The notes beneath the pieces are model-generated. The model ran no database searches. It worked only from the letters and a program-made list of their open reading frames with translations, and was not told where the DNA came from. Shown here in pieces: positions 10,352-18,810 of a stretch of DNA of 64,000 bases. The stretch lies in contig NZ_LR134116.1 in assembly GCF_900635455.1 (NCBI RefSeq), positions 1,426,001 to 1,490,000 of the forward strand, in the 5' to 3' direction. Every line of letters starts with the position of its first letter. Position 1 is the stretch's first letter. The translations under genes were made by a program, and so were the position numbers. This stretch comes from Yersinia intermedia (GTDB lineage Bacteria > Pseudomonadota > Gammaproteobacteria > Enterobacterales > Enterobacteriaceae).

Positions 10352-10582
10352 TTTATTTTCCACATAGATATTTTTTAACCACGTTTAAACTTATCTCGAT
10401 GAATCTTCGATGTTTACCAATCTGAAGTAAAAACGTTTGTACCGATCGATGGCTTACTTGTGATAGATATAACCTATCAACGATAAATTATCGATCTGTT
10501 AAACCGATCAATCAATCTCGTGAAATCAATGGATTAATCCCTACTTTCGATGTGGTTGCTTTCAGGCCGATGAAATTGGTTG

Positions 10583-11843
<1,261 letters not shown>

Positions 11844-11866
<23 letters not shown>

Positions 11867-12254
11867 ACCCTTCACGAGAGACACTCCAAATATCCGCATT
11901 AAGAAGATGTTGACGAAGTTCACTGATCTGTCTTCTGACTGCAAATAGTTCAGTATGGGTAAGCTGGCTTTCTTTGCTCTTACCATCAATATGAGTCGCA
12001 ATACGATTTAGCTTTTGTGATATTTCAGAAAGTGCTTTCCACGCTTCGGTATTAATAGCGGGTATAATGGGGGGTAATTTGTGTAGGGATGCCATACGAA
12101 GCCATTCGCCTTTGCTTCTAGGACCACGTTTGGTATTAAGGTATTGTAATTCTATATTGTTCAGTCTAACACTAACACAATGGGTGCGGAGAAATTCTGA
12201 GGGGAACGGGGATTGTGCTTTTAGATGTGTTGGGTTTGTGACAATATTAGGCAC
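11844..12254 (-). CDS. MobC-like relaxosome accessory protein
   Basis: Protein of 136 residues from a GTG at 12254. It contains a ribbon-helix-helix-like stretch (VSVRLNNIELQYLN) followed by RGPRSKGEWLRMASLHKLP and a helical part (AWKALSEISQKLNRIATH), the usual layout of MobC proteins that help the relaxase open oriT. It overlaps the relaxase gene, as is usual. A better-placed ATG at 12268, with AGGAG five bases upstream, is out of frame by one base because of an A7 tract (see findings), so the true start is uncertain. Confidence 0.8.
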
Positions 12255-12350
12255 CGATTTTTTTCCATATAAACTCCTTTTTATATGACTTCAATTGATA
12301 TACTTATAGATTACTTTATTTTATTGTCAATACATGAAATCTCATTATGC

Positions 12351-12392
12351 AATTCACATAAAGCTGAAGTTACCTCGAGTTTTATGTGAATT
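12351..12392. repeat. 12-base perfect inverted repeat upstream of mobC, candidate oriT
   Basis: AATTCACATAAA at 12351-12362 and its reverse complement TTTATGTGAATT at 12381-12392, separated by 18 bases. It lies about 100 bases upstream of mobC, where oriT of MobC/MobA-type systems usually sits, and just past the end of the GrpB-like gene, so a terminator role for that gene is the alternative. No nic site can be named. Confidence 0.5.
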
Positions 12393-12400
12393 AGGATTGC

Positions 12401-13768
12401 TTATAGGGTTTTTCTATTATTTTTATGATGTATATATCTCCGCCATTCTTTAGTGAGAGATTTGTTATTTATCTTATATAAACATGGTAGGGTATTAGGT
12501 GCTTTTTCTATAGCCGCATTATAATCCGACATCAATAGTAAAACATCTGCCTCTAAATAATTTCGACCTTCAATACCTTCGATTCTTTCAAAAATATCAG
12601 TAATGGTTTTAGTTGCATTAAAGTATGAAAGCATTACACCTAAATAATCAGAGGATAATAATAATATCAAGAATGCAATTAAAGTTCGCGCTATTGAAAA
12701 AATGGTTGGGGACTGAATAGTCACGGAGGAAACCCATCCAATGATAATAAACAATAATAATAATAAACTTAAGAACAATAACATTATTTTCGCGCTGGTT
12801 TTTTGCAACGCACATGTCCAATATGATGACTCTTCTATCATTTCAGTTAGGCGTTGATACCCTGGCGTTTTTTTAGTTGAAAAATATGTATCAATAGAAA
12901 GATTTTTATCATCAATCGATGCTGTGAAATTTTTATAGATAGATACATTTTGCTTATTTGAAAATACTCCTTTAAGGCCATTTTTTATTAACAGAGCACG
13001 CCGGGCTTGATCACCAGCTTGTCGATGGCGTTGTTGTAAATGTTCAAACCTAAGCCAAAGTATAGTTGTAATTACACCGAAAAAAGCAACTAAAAGAAGA
13101 AAAAAATTATCATCAATGTAAACTGAGGTGGCAGATAAAATAGCCAAGAAAAATTGTGCTAGCATCATTTTAATCTGATACTTCCCAGCCATGTCTAGCT
13201 CTGCTCTTTGATGTGACAAAAGATTGGTAGCATCATATAGAGAGTATTCTTTTCTTAATATACTTGATATGAAATCAGACTTCCCGGAAGTGTAGGACTC
13301 CAGATCATTATGATGTTTCTTTATTAATTCTGATTTGAGTTCGCTATATTTTTTTTTGAGACTTTCATCTTCATTTAGAATGTCACGAAAAAGAGACATA
13401 TCAGTCCCCCACCTTGAAGTAGGGATGGTTATATGCAAATTAATTGACTCAATGCTGTCACACTGAACCGATTTAGTTAAAAAATATCTCGGAGTTTTAT
13501 CGCATTGCTCAATAATTTTATAACCTAACGTGTCAAGATGCTGAAGTATATCGGCAATATGACTCCATTCATCTACGGTCAGCAAAATATCTATGTTAGG
13601 CTTGGCTATAATATGTTCTATTGAAGTTGAACCAACATGCTCGATGTGAATATTATAACTTGCACCAGATATATTGGTTCTAAGATTATCAGATTCATTC
13701 TTGAAGATGTTCCTCCATTTAGAACTCCAGGGAGTTAGAGTGATTTTCTTTTTATTAGATATTTGCAT
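12401..13768 (-). CDS. GrpB-type nucleotidyltransferase fused to a four-helix membrane domain
   Basis: About 455 residues from the ATG at 13768 (a TTG 12 codons upstream is possible). Residues about 5-165 match the GrpB/COG2320 nucleotidyltransferase-like family: ITLTPWSSKWRNIFKNE, then IEHVGSTSIEHIIAKPNIDILLTV with the GS and DI signature. The rest has two hydrophobic hairpins (about 203-243 and 327-380), and RHRQAGDQARRALLIKNG between them recalls SLATT-like 2TM effector domains. A nucleotidyltransferase joined to a membrane domain suggests a defence protein that senses or makes a nucleotide signal and acts at the membrane; this is inference. It lies beside the cyclase-TIR-caspase operon and is read in the same direction, but is separated from it by a small gene on the other strand. 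Confidence 0.72.
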   Translation of the reverse strand: MQISNKKKITLTPWSSKWRNIFKNESDNLRTNISGASYNIHIEHVGSTSIEHIIAKPNIDILLTVDEWSHIADILQHLDTLGYKIIEQCDKTPRYFLTKSVQCDSIESINLHITIPTSRWGTDMSLFRDILNEDESLKKKYSELKSELIKKHHNDLESYTSGKSDFISSILRKEYSLYDATNLLSHQRAELDMAGKYQIKMMLAQFFLAILSATSVYIDDNFFLLLVAFFGVITTILWLRFEHLQQRHRQAGDQARRALLIKNGLKGVFSNKQNVSIYKNFTASIDDKNLSIDTYFSTKKTPGYQRLTEMIEESSYWTCALQKTSAKIMLLFLSLLLLLFIIIGWVSSVTIQSPTIFSIARTLIAFLILLLSSDYLGVMLSYFNATKTITDIFERIEGIEGRNYLEADVLLLMSDYNAAIEKAPNTLPCLYKINNKSLTKEWRRYIHHKNNRKTL

Positions 13769-13917
13769 AGAGAGTCCATTTTCCTCTTTTAAAAACTCAT
13801 CCAACTCTATTGGTTTTTATGAAATTTATCTATCTTTTTTAGGCGACATGGCCACCAAAATATTATCAAAGAAGTTCTGAGCATCTCTTTTCTTCCTTTT
13901 TCTTGAAGGTAGAGCTC

Positions 13918-13946
13918 TTGACAAATTGAAGTATATGGAATATTTA
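13918..13946 (+). promoter_or_regulatory. Candidate sigma-70 promoter for the 84-residue gene
   Basis: TTGACA at 13918-13923, a 17-base spacer, then TATTTA at 13941-13946, about 28 bases before the start codon. The -35 is perfect and the -10 weak, so some help or weak activity is likely. Confidence 0.5.
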
Positions 13947-13973
13947 ATTCTAATACATAAATAAGGAGGCATC

Positions 13974-14228
13974 ATGAGTAATTTAATCAATATATATGAG
14001 GACGTTTTTTGCCAACCAGGGAGGGTAATAAGTGTCGAAAAAAAGAGAGTCATAACTGAAAAAGGAGTTTTGATCAGTTTTTATGAAGCTCAGGTGGAGT
14101 ATCCTAATGGAGATAAAAGCAGCCATATATACTATCCTGACAAAAAAATAAAAGATTTTTTGAATGTCTGGATCGTATTTGACTGCTTTATAAGCAATGA
14201 TAAAAAGTACATCATACATATATATTAA
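13974..14228 (+). CDS. Small hypothetical protein convergent to the cyclase-TIR-caspase operon
   Basis: Protein of 84 residues with a strong AAGGAGG ribosome binding site six bases before the ATG and a candidate promoter upstream. It ends seven bases from the stop of the convergent 139-residue gene. No family recognised; the content is beta-rich (VISVEKKRVITEKGVLISFYEAQVEY in outline), ending in aromatic and isoleucine residues. Its own promoter and opposite orientation within a defence block could suit a regulator, antitoxin or unrelated cargo. Confidence 0.65.
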   Translation: MSNLINIYEDVFCQPGRVISVEKKRVITEKGVLISFYEAQVEYPNGDKSSHIYYPDKKIKDFLNVWIVFDCFISNDKKYIIHIY

Positions 14229-14235
14229 TAAGATA

Positions 14236-14655
14236 TCATGGTTTTTTATTAGTTGCTGAAATATTTCTTTCATTATTTAAAATTGTATCTTGTAGTGAAT
14301 TTTTTTCAATAATAACCAAGAGTGTTTCAGCGAGGGAATGTTCACTATGAGTATTATAATACTCCTCTGAGAATTTTGATGTTCTATCATCTTCACAGGT
14401 TAATTTATTCGCAGTAATATCGTAATTGAATTTTAAATTTTCAGCAGACTCATTACTTTTCACTGTTTCCCCCTCAATGGTATTTGCAAAAGTTTCATTA
14501 AACACATACTTTTGAGCACAGCTAAGAGACACATGTGATCGGAAGGACGTAGGACTATTGGGAATAAAAGTAATAAATAGCGAATCAACTTTTTTTGCGC
14601 CCGATGTGTTTTTGTCTTTATATATATAAACTTCAGCTATAACTAATGAAGACAT
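14236..14655 (-). CDS. Unknown 139-residue protein closing the cyclase-TIR-caspase operon
   Basis: Start at the ATG at 14655, with AGAGGG upstream (the longer frame running back into the caspase gene is rejected). It begins MSSLVIAEVYIYKDKN and looks like a beta-rich domain with three Cys (LSCAQKYV, LTCEDD); the last 50 residues are polar and charged. No family recognised. It is the fifth gene of the operon, 28 bases after the caspase-like gene, so it may be a protease substrate, regulator or effector of the same system. Confidence 0.65.
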   Translation of the reverse strand: MSSLVIAEVYIYKDKNTSGAKKVDSLFITFIPNSPTSFRSHVSLSCAQKYVFNETFANTIEGETVKSNESAENLKFNYDITANKLTCEDDRTSKFSEEYYNTHSEHSLAETLLVIIEKNSLQDTILNNERNISATNKKP

Positions 14656-14683
14656 ATATTTACCCTCTTTGATATGTTGATTT

Positions 14684-15649
14684 TTAAATTCTTTGTTTCT
14701 CGGCAAGCTTTTTATAATAAACACCAAGAGCTGTTAATCTACATCCGGTAGAGTTCATAGCTGCGAAATACATATGTTCCGCATCTACAGGTATAACTAA
14801 ACCGTGTCTATTACAAGCCTGTAATTGCTTAAATATGTTTATATTATTTTCATCCGGCATGTTGGATTCAGGTTCAAAACTAGGATTCAAATTGAAAACG
14901 GATGAGTCTTCTTTGAACCAGACTGGTAACATCCTGAGAGTGTCTAAGGAAATCCGTGGACCTGTTTCTCTCAAGATAACAAACCTGGAAACATTAGTTT
15001 TAAATACGGGTCGTTGCTCCCACTCACCCAAAGCTTGATCAACAAAGCTATATAAACTCCCCGGAGTAACATATCCTAATATATTAGCTCCCGCACTATA
15101 CAAGGCTTCCAGCATTAAGGTAGTAAAGATACCATGACCATTTTCTTCCATGGCAAACTCATCTCTTTGACAGGCGGTTAAAATAGTGCTTCCATCTGAT
15201 ATTAGAGATTCACCTCCTCTTAAATTCCTTATTTGTCCAGCAGCACCTGATTGGCAGCAGTCAAGTATTATAATTTTATTGCGTATCTTATCTGCATTGT
15301 TTGCCCAATTTAATATATCACTTATCCTCACGCCATTATTTTTACTTTGATTATAATCAAACGGTAGGATGACCCCTTCATCAATATTTTGATCAAAGTA
15401 TCCATGTCCTGCAAAAAATAATAGAGCGATGTCCGCATCACCGCTAAATAACGTCTGAATTTCCTTTTCAAGGACTTCGCGTGTTACAGGCTTCGCTGGG
15501 GAGTTTATTAACTTTTTAGCACCAAAATTTGGCCTTCCATCAGCATGTCGGCTTAACACTTCTGACATAGATATTGCATCATTTTCACATCCTTTGAGGT
15601 CTTGGATGCTTTCATATTCATTTATTCCAATAAATAGGGCTTTTCTCAT
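14684..15649 (-). CDS. Caspase-like protease (peptidase C14 family)
   Basis: Protein of 321 residues. It starts MRKALFIGINEY, the standard first strand of caspase-like domains. Catalytic His82 lies in FFAGHGY and the Cys dyad partner in ILDCCQSG (C132 by family alignment). EGVILPFDY and GHGIFTTLMLEAL are further C14 blocks. After about residue 250 there is an extra C-terminal domain ending in STGCRLTALGVYYKKLAEKQRI, which could be the sensor or a docking region. The ATG is 7 bases after the TIR-like gene's stop, with GAGG upstream. Bacterial caspase-like proteases are effectors in several immune systems, including type IV Thoeris with a TIR partner. Confidence 0.88.
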   Translation of the reverse strand: MRKALFIGINEYESIQDLKGCENDAISMSEVLSRHADGRPNFGAKKLINSPAKPVTREVLEKEIQTLFSGDADIALLFFAGHGYFDQNIDEGVILPFDYNQSKNNGVRISDILNWANNADKIRNKIIILDCCQSGAAGQIRNLRGGESLISDGSTILTACQRDEFAMEENGHGIFTTLMLEALYSAGANILGYVTPGSLYSFVDQALGEWEQRPVFKTNVSRFVILRETGPRISLDTLRMLPVWFKEDSSVFNLNPSFEPESNMPDENNINIFKQLQACNRHGLVIPVDAEHMYFAAMNSTGCRLTALGVYYKKLAEKQRI

Positions 15650-15656
15650 ACAAACC

Positions 15657-16058
15657 TCAGGATAGTTCTCTTATAGCTGCAACGATGCTATCGGCATTCC
15701 ATTTTACTATTCTATCTGATGCATTTTTTACAACCGTTGATGTTCTTTCTGAACCCCAAGGCTCTATAGCAATAATAGGTTTTCCATATTCTTTGGCTAT
15801 TCTTATTTCTGCATCTATCCATTTACTATATGATGCATAGACTCCAGCCAAAATAAGAACTGAGCTGCTTGGTGACATTTGACTTTTTATTGCAGAGTAA
15901 AGGGCTATATCGCCTTGAGCACCTATTATAGGATCTATTCTTGGCACTGAATAGTTTTTAAAATTAAAATACCCCCGATTGCTAAGAATGCTCAATAGTT
16001 TCTCGTAGCTATCAGTATACTTCCATGAATGACTGATAAAAAGGTTGTATGTTTTCAT
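15657..16058 (-). CDS. TIR-like protein of the ThsB / MTH538 (DUF1863) type
   Basis: Protein of 133 residues from the ATG at 16058 (a TTG ten codons upstream overlaps the cyclase). It opens NLFISHSWKYTDSYEKL, continues with NYSVP, SSVLILAGVYASYSKWIDAEI and GKPIIAIEPWGSE: the conserved blocks of TIR-like ThsB proteins, including the WIxxEI glutamate. In Thoeris, ThsB turns NAD into a cyclic ADP-ribose signal. It has no cyclic-nucleotide-binding domain, unlike PycTIR effectors, so it is not simply the Pycsar effector. Spacing is 7 bases on each side, giving a tight operon with cyclase and caspase genes. Confidence 0.85.
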   Translation of the reverse strand: MKTYNLFISHSWKYTDSYEKLLSILSNRGYFNFKNYSVPRIDPIIGAQGDIALYSAIKSQMSPSSSVLILAGVYASYSKWIDAEIRIAKEYGKPIIAIEPWGSERTSTVVKNASDRIVKWNADSIVAAIRELS

Positions 16059-16065
16059 GTTTTGA

Positions 16066-16755
16066 TTACCTGCTTTTTGAAAGTTCAATCAGATATCCCG
16101 ATACAGTTTTACTACCTGTGCCGAATGTTTTTTGCCTAAAACGTAAAGTTCCATTTTTAGACGAAGGCCACTGAGCATGTAAATTATTATCCACACAAAT
16201 TTCATTTCTTCCAGAGGATAATTTTGTCGCTCTAAATACACATTCACCAAATGCTTTCACTTGTCTTTCTTTTGGCAATCCAACTAAAGAAACAATTGCT
16301 TTACTAATCCCCATGCCTACACCAAGATCAATTTCTGGCAAGCTGTATCTTTCATAAATAATACGATTAAGTATTGGCCTTAATTCTTCAATTATATCAA
16401 TTGCAGCCCTTCTTGCCCTATACATAGCTTCAGTTTTGTCACTTTCATCAACCAAGAAAAATGCCAATATTCCATCACCTAAATATTCTGTAGTTTTTCC
16501 ATCATGAAAGGCTACGACTTTGGCTAAAGAAGGTAGTAATGCTGAAGTTTCGTAAAATACTCGTTGTAGATCTGATATTTTCGCATTCTTTGGCGAAATT
16601 GCTTGTAATAAATGATTGGTTGAGTCTCGCATGTCTGCTACTAATGCTATGAACTCACCAATTACTGTTTGTCCTTCATAAATAGGAGGGAGACCAGGCA
16701 TTAATGACTCATTTCCTGCAAATATTCTGCTATCTTGAGCATGGCTTTTTCTCAT
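16066..16755 (-). CDS. Class III nucleotide cyclase, PycC-like (Pycsar type)
   Basis: The open part encodes 229 residues. The cyclase core shows FIALVADMRDST (first metal-binding Asp with a second Asp five residues on) and TEYLGDGILAFF (GDG metal loop), followed by DLGVGMGISKAIVSLVG and GECVFRATKLSS. There is no sensor or membrane part, as in PycC enzymes that make cCMP or cUMP upon phage infection; which product is made here cannot be told. Coding potential continues upstream in the same frame to about 16850 without a start codon; an ATG at 16856, two bases after the preceding stop, connects only if an A5 tract had six A (see findings). It may be frame-broken or start at 16755. Confidence 0.85.
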   Translation of the reverse strand: MRKSHAQDSRIFAGNESLMPGLPPIYEGQTVIGEFIALVADMRDSTNHLLQAISPKNAKISDLQRVFYETSALLPSLAKVVAFHDGKTTEYLGDGILAFFLVDESDKTEAMYRARRAAIDIIEELRPILNRIIYERYSLPEIDLGVGMGISKAIVSLVGLPKERQVKAFGECVFRATKLSSGRNEICVDNNLHAQWPSSKNGTLRFRQKTFGTGSKTVSGYLIELSKSR

Positions 16756-16858
16756 TTCTGTGGCTATTTTGTAACCACCATTTTGCCAATGTGCTTGAGC
16801 TTGATCAAGTGAACTATTAATTATAAATTCTATGCTGGTTTTTGTTCGTTATTCATAT

Positions 16859-17413
16859 TTATATCTTAATAAAATTATTTATTAAATAAATTGCTGTGCT
16901 TAAAAATAACCAAAAAAACATTAATTTAGTGGATCTAGAATAATACCCTAGTTTAATCTCTCTAATATATGTGATCTTCATTTTCTCATATGTTAACTCT
17001 TTAAGAATTCCATTCTGGTCAGGCAGACTGCTAACTACCTCATCTACTGTGAGATTAGAAGTTACTTTTATTTTTAGTCCAAAATTATCAGTTTCAATCT
17101 TGAAAATACCTTTTCCATAAAACAATCCACTTGGTTTATCTCCATGCATATGCTTATTAGGATCTGATATACTGGTTAAAGCTAAAAATAGATATATTAC
17201 AGATAATAACCAAGTTCCACATATCGAAATTAGGCATAATTTATAAATTGAACTTGAAGACCAAATTTCCATTACAGTGCTGTTTAATGTCTGTAACACA
17301 GTGATCGGCATAAATGCAATTACAAAAAGGAAGCCAATTTTTACATCAATGGCTTTAATAGTAGCTTGAGTATCGTTCAGAGATTGGTATAAAAAATTAA
17401 TTTTATCTTCCAT
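16859..17413 (-). CDS. Pycsar effector-like membrane protein (DUF5706-like, PycTM type)
   Basis: Protein of 184 residues. The N-terminal helix LYQSLNDTQATIKAIDVKIGFLF matches the D.KA pattern of DUF5706/PycTM proteins, followed by transmembrane segments at about 25-45, 58-80 and, after a soluble stretch of 80 residues, 163-182. In Pycsar the cyclic nucleotide made by the cyclase activates such a protein to disrupt the inner membrane. It is the first gene of the leftward operon, and the putative cyclase ATG follows its stop by two bases. Confidence 0.7.
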   Translation of the reverse strand: MEDKINFLYQSLNDTQATIKAIDVKIGFLFVIAFMPITVLQTLNSTVMEIWSSSSIYKLCLISICGTWLLSVIYLFLALTSISDPNKHMHGDKPSGLFYGKGIFKIETDNFGLKIKVTSNLTVDEVVSSLPDQNGILKELTYEKMKITYIREIKLGYYSRSTKLMFFWLFLSTAIYLINNFIKI

Positions 17414-17901
17414 AATAGTATCCGGAGGTCATTTATTCTACGATGATATGATAAACCACCAACATGAACAAGGATTTAGATAGCATTTCGATGTTGTGAC
17501 TCTTGTTTATAAGAAAAAATGATTTAAAGCGTTTTATTATTCAGTTTGGCTATAATTATGACTAATTCATTTAGTTGGAATTTACCAGTATTAGGCAAGT
17601 CTACTTATCTTACAAATACTACTCTAGGAACCGCTTAGAGTTCAAGTCGCTAGGTGATTTTTATCGTACATTATCAATAGATTGTGTCATGCCTCACAAT
17701 CAAAACTTTTCCGAGAAACTACATTAGAATGCATACAGGATGGTAATAGACTTTTCTATGCAGGATACCGCTGGTTTGGTAACCTAAGGTGAAGATTTTT
17801 CATAGCCTCCCACGTTTGATAAGCCGCTTGGTTAGTGGGTTGTGCTAAGAGTCTTGTGGACAATCCGACAAGATTCAAAACGATGGACTATGTGATTCAC
17901 C
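17414..17901. other. Non-coding region between divergent defence operons
   Basis: 488 bases with no supportable ORF, separating the leftward PycTM-cyclase operon from the rightward sce7726 operon. It must hold both promoters. The part from about 17620 to 17880 is less AT-rich than the rest and contains short complementary segments, so a structured RNA is possible, but I cannot assign one. Confidence 0.5.
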
Positions 17902-18804
17902 ATGATGAGAAGTAACGAACTTAACTCTTTTCAATTGACTGCTTTAAGTAGACTTTTTTCCGCTTCCGTCTTCAACGAGATAGCGAAAAGAGGGCAGTCT
18001 CCTATGTTTGCTCGTTCTCTCCGAGAGACCGAGCTTTTTGACCATGCAGATACACTTGGGATTACCGTCGGTGAAGCCTTCAATGAGGCATTTGCCTTAC
18101 TTAGACAAACTGGCTTGCGGAATGAGTATGTTTATCGTTCTGCACTCACACACAATCTTTTGCTTGGAAAGCATTCGTTAAGAACTGCCTGTATGCTAAA
18201 TGAGTTTAGAATCGGCTCCTGTAAGGCTGACCTTATCATATTGAATGGCACAGGGACGGTTTATGAAATAAAATCTGAAAGAGATTCGCTTAGCCGCTTG
18301 AAAAACCAAATTTCGAATTATAGAAAAGCATTCGGGAAGATTTATGTGATCGCAGGTTCTGAACATATAGATGATGTTCTAGACACTACTGAATCGACAA
18401 TTGGTGTGCTAAGTTTAACTAATCGGAATAGCATTTCAACTATACGAGAAGCAATAGAGGTTTTAGATTTTATTTGCCCCGTAACGATTTTTGAGTCTTT
18501 AAGATTAAATGAGGCAAAAATTATCGCATCAGAACTGGGTGTCAATATTCCAGAGTTGCCTAATACTCAAATGCATGGTTTTTTGAAAGATACTTTTGGT
18601 AGTCTACCGGCTCTCTCAGTTTATAGTTTAATGATCAAGACATTAAAGAACAGTAGAAGTTTACTTTCTTTAAGAGAGTTAATTCTCAATTTGCCAAAAT
18701 CTTTACAACCAGCAGCACTTTCTATTCAGCTTCGCTTTAAGGATCACGAGCGATTAATCAATACGATGCAAGTTCCTCTTTGTGAGGCTTTGTTATGGGA
18801 GTAA
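17902..18804 (+). CDS. sce7726-family protein (PD-(D/E)XK nuclease-like)
   Basis: Protein of 300 residues recognised as sce7726 family. A nuclease-like core is visible: NEFRIGSCKADLIILNG, then VYEIKSERDSLSRLKNQISNYRKAFGKIYVI, giving the D...E-x-K pattern of restriction-like nucleases. Starts at one of two adjacent ATGs (17902 or 17905). It is the first gene of a tight rightward operon with sce7725 and a RES-domain protein, a combination seen in accessory regions; role in anti-phage defence or toxin-antitoxin activity is inference. Confidence 0.82.
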   Translation: MMRSNELNSFQLTALSRLFSASVFNEIAKRGQSPMFARSLRETELFDHADTLGITVGEAFNEAFALLRQTGLRNEYVYRSALTHNLLLGKHSLRTACMLNEFRIGSCKADLIILNGTGTVYEIKSERDSLSRLKNQISNYRKAFGKIYVIAGSEHIDDVLDTTESTIGVLSLTNRNSISTIREAIEVLDFICPVTIFESLRLNEAKIIASELGVNIPELPNTQMHGFLKDTFGSLPALSVYSLMIKTLKNSRSLLSLRELILNLPKSLQPAALSIQLRFKDHERLINTMQVPLCEALLWE

Positions 18805-18810
18805 CGAACT

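Noticed and set aside
10381..10560. Cluster of ATCGAT-type palindromes (for example CGATAAATTATCG at 10481) as a replication origin
   Set aside because: The motifs are irregular in spacing, and no replication initiator gene is present nearby.
15657..16058. TIR-like protein as a PycTIR effector of a simple Pycsar system
   Set aside because: It lacks any cyclic-nucleotide-binding domain and is of the ThsB/MTH538 type, so a separate signalling role fits better.
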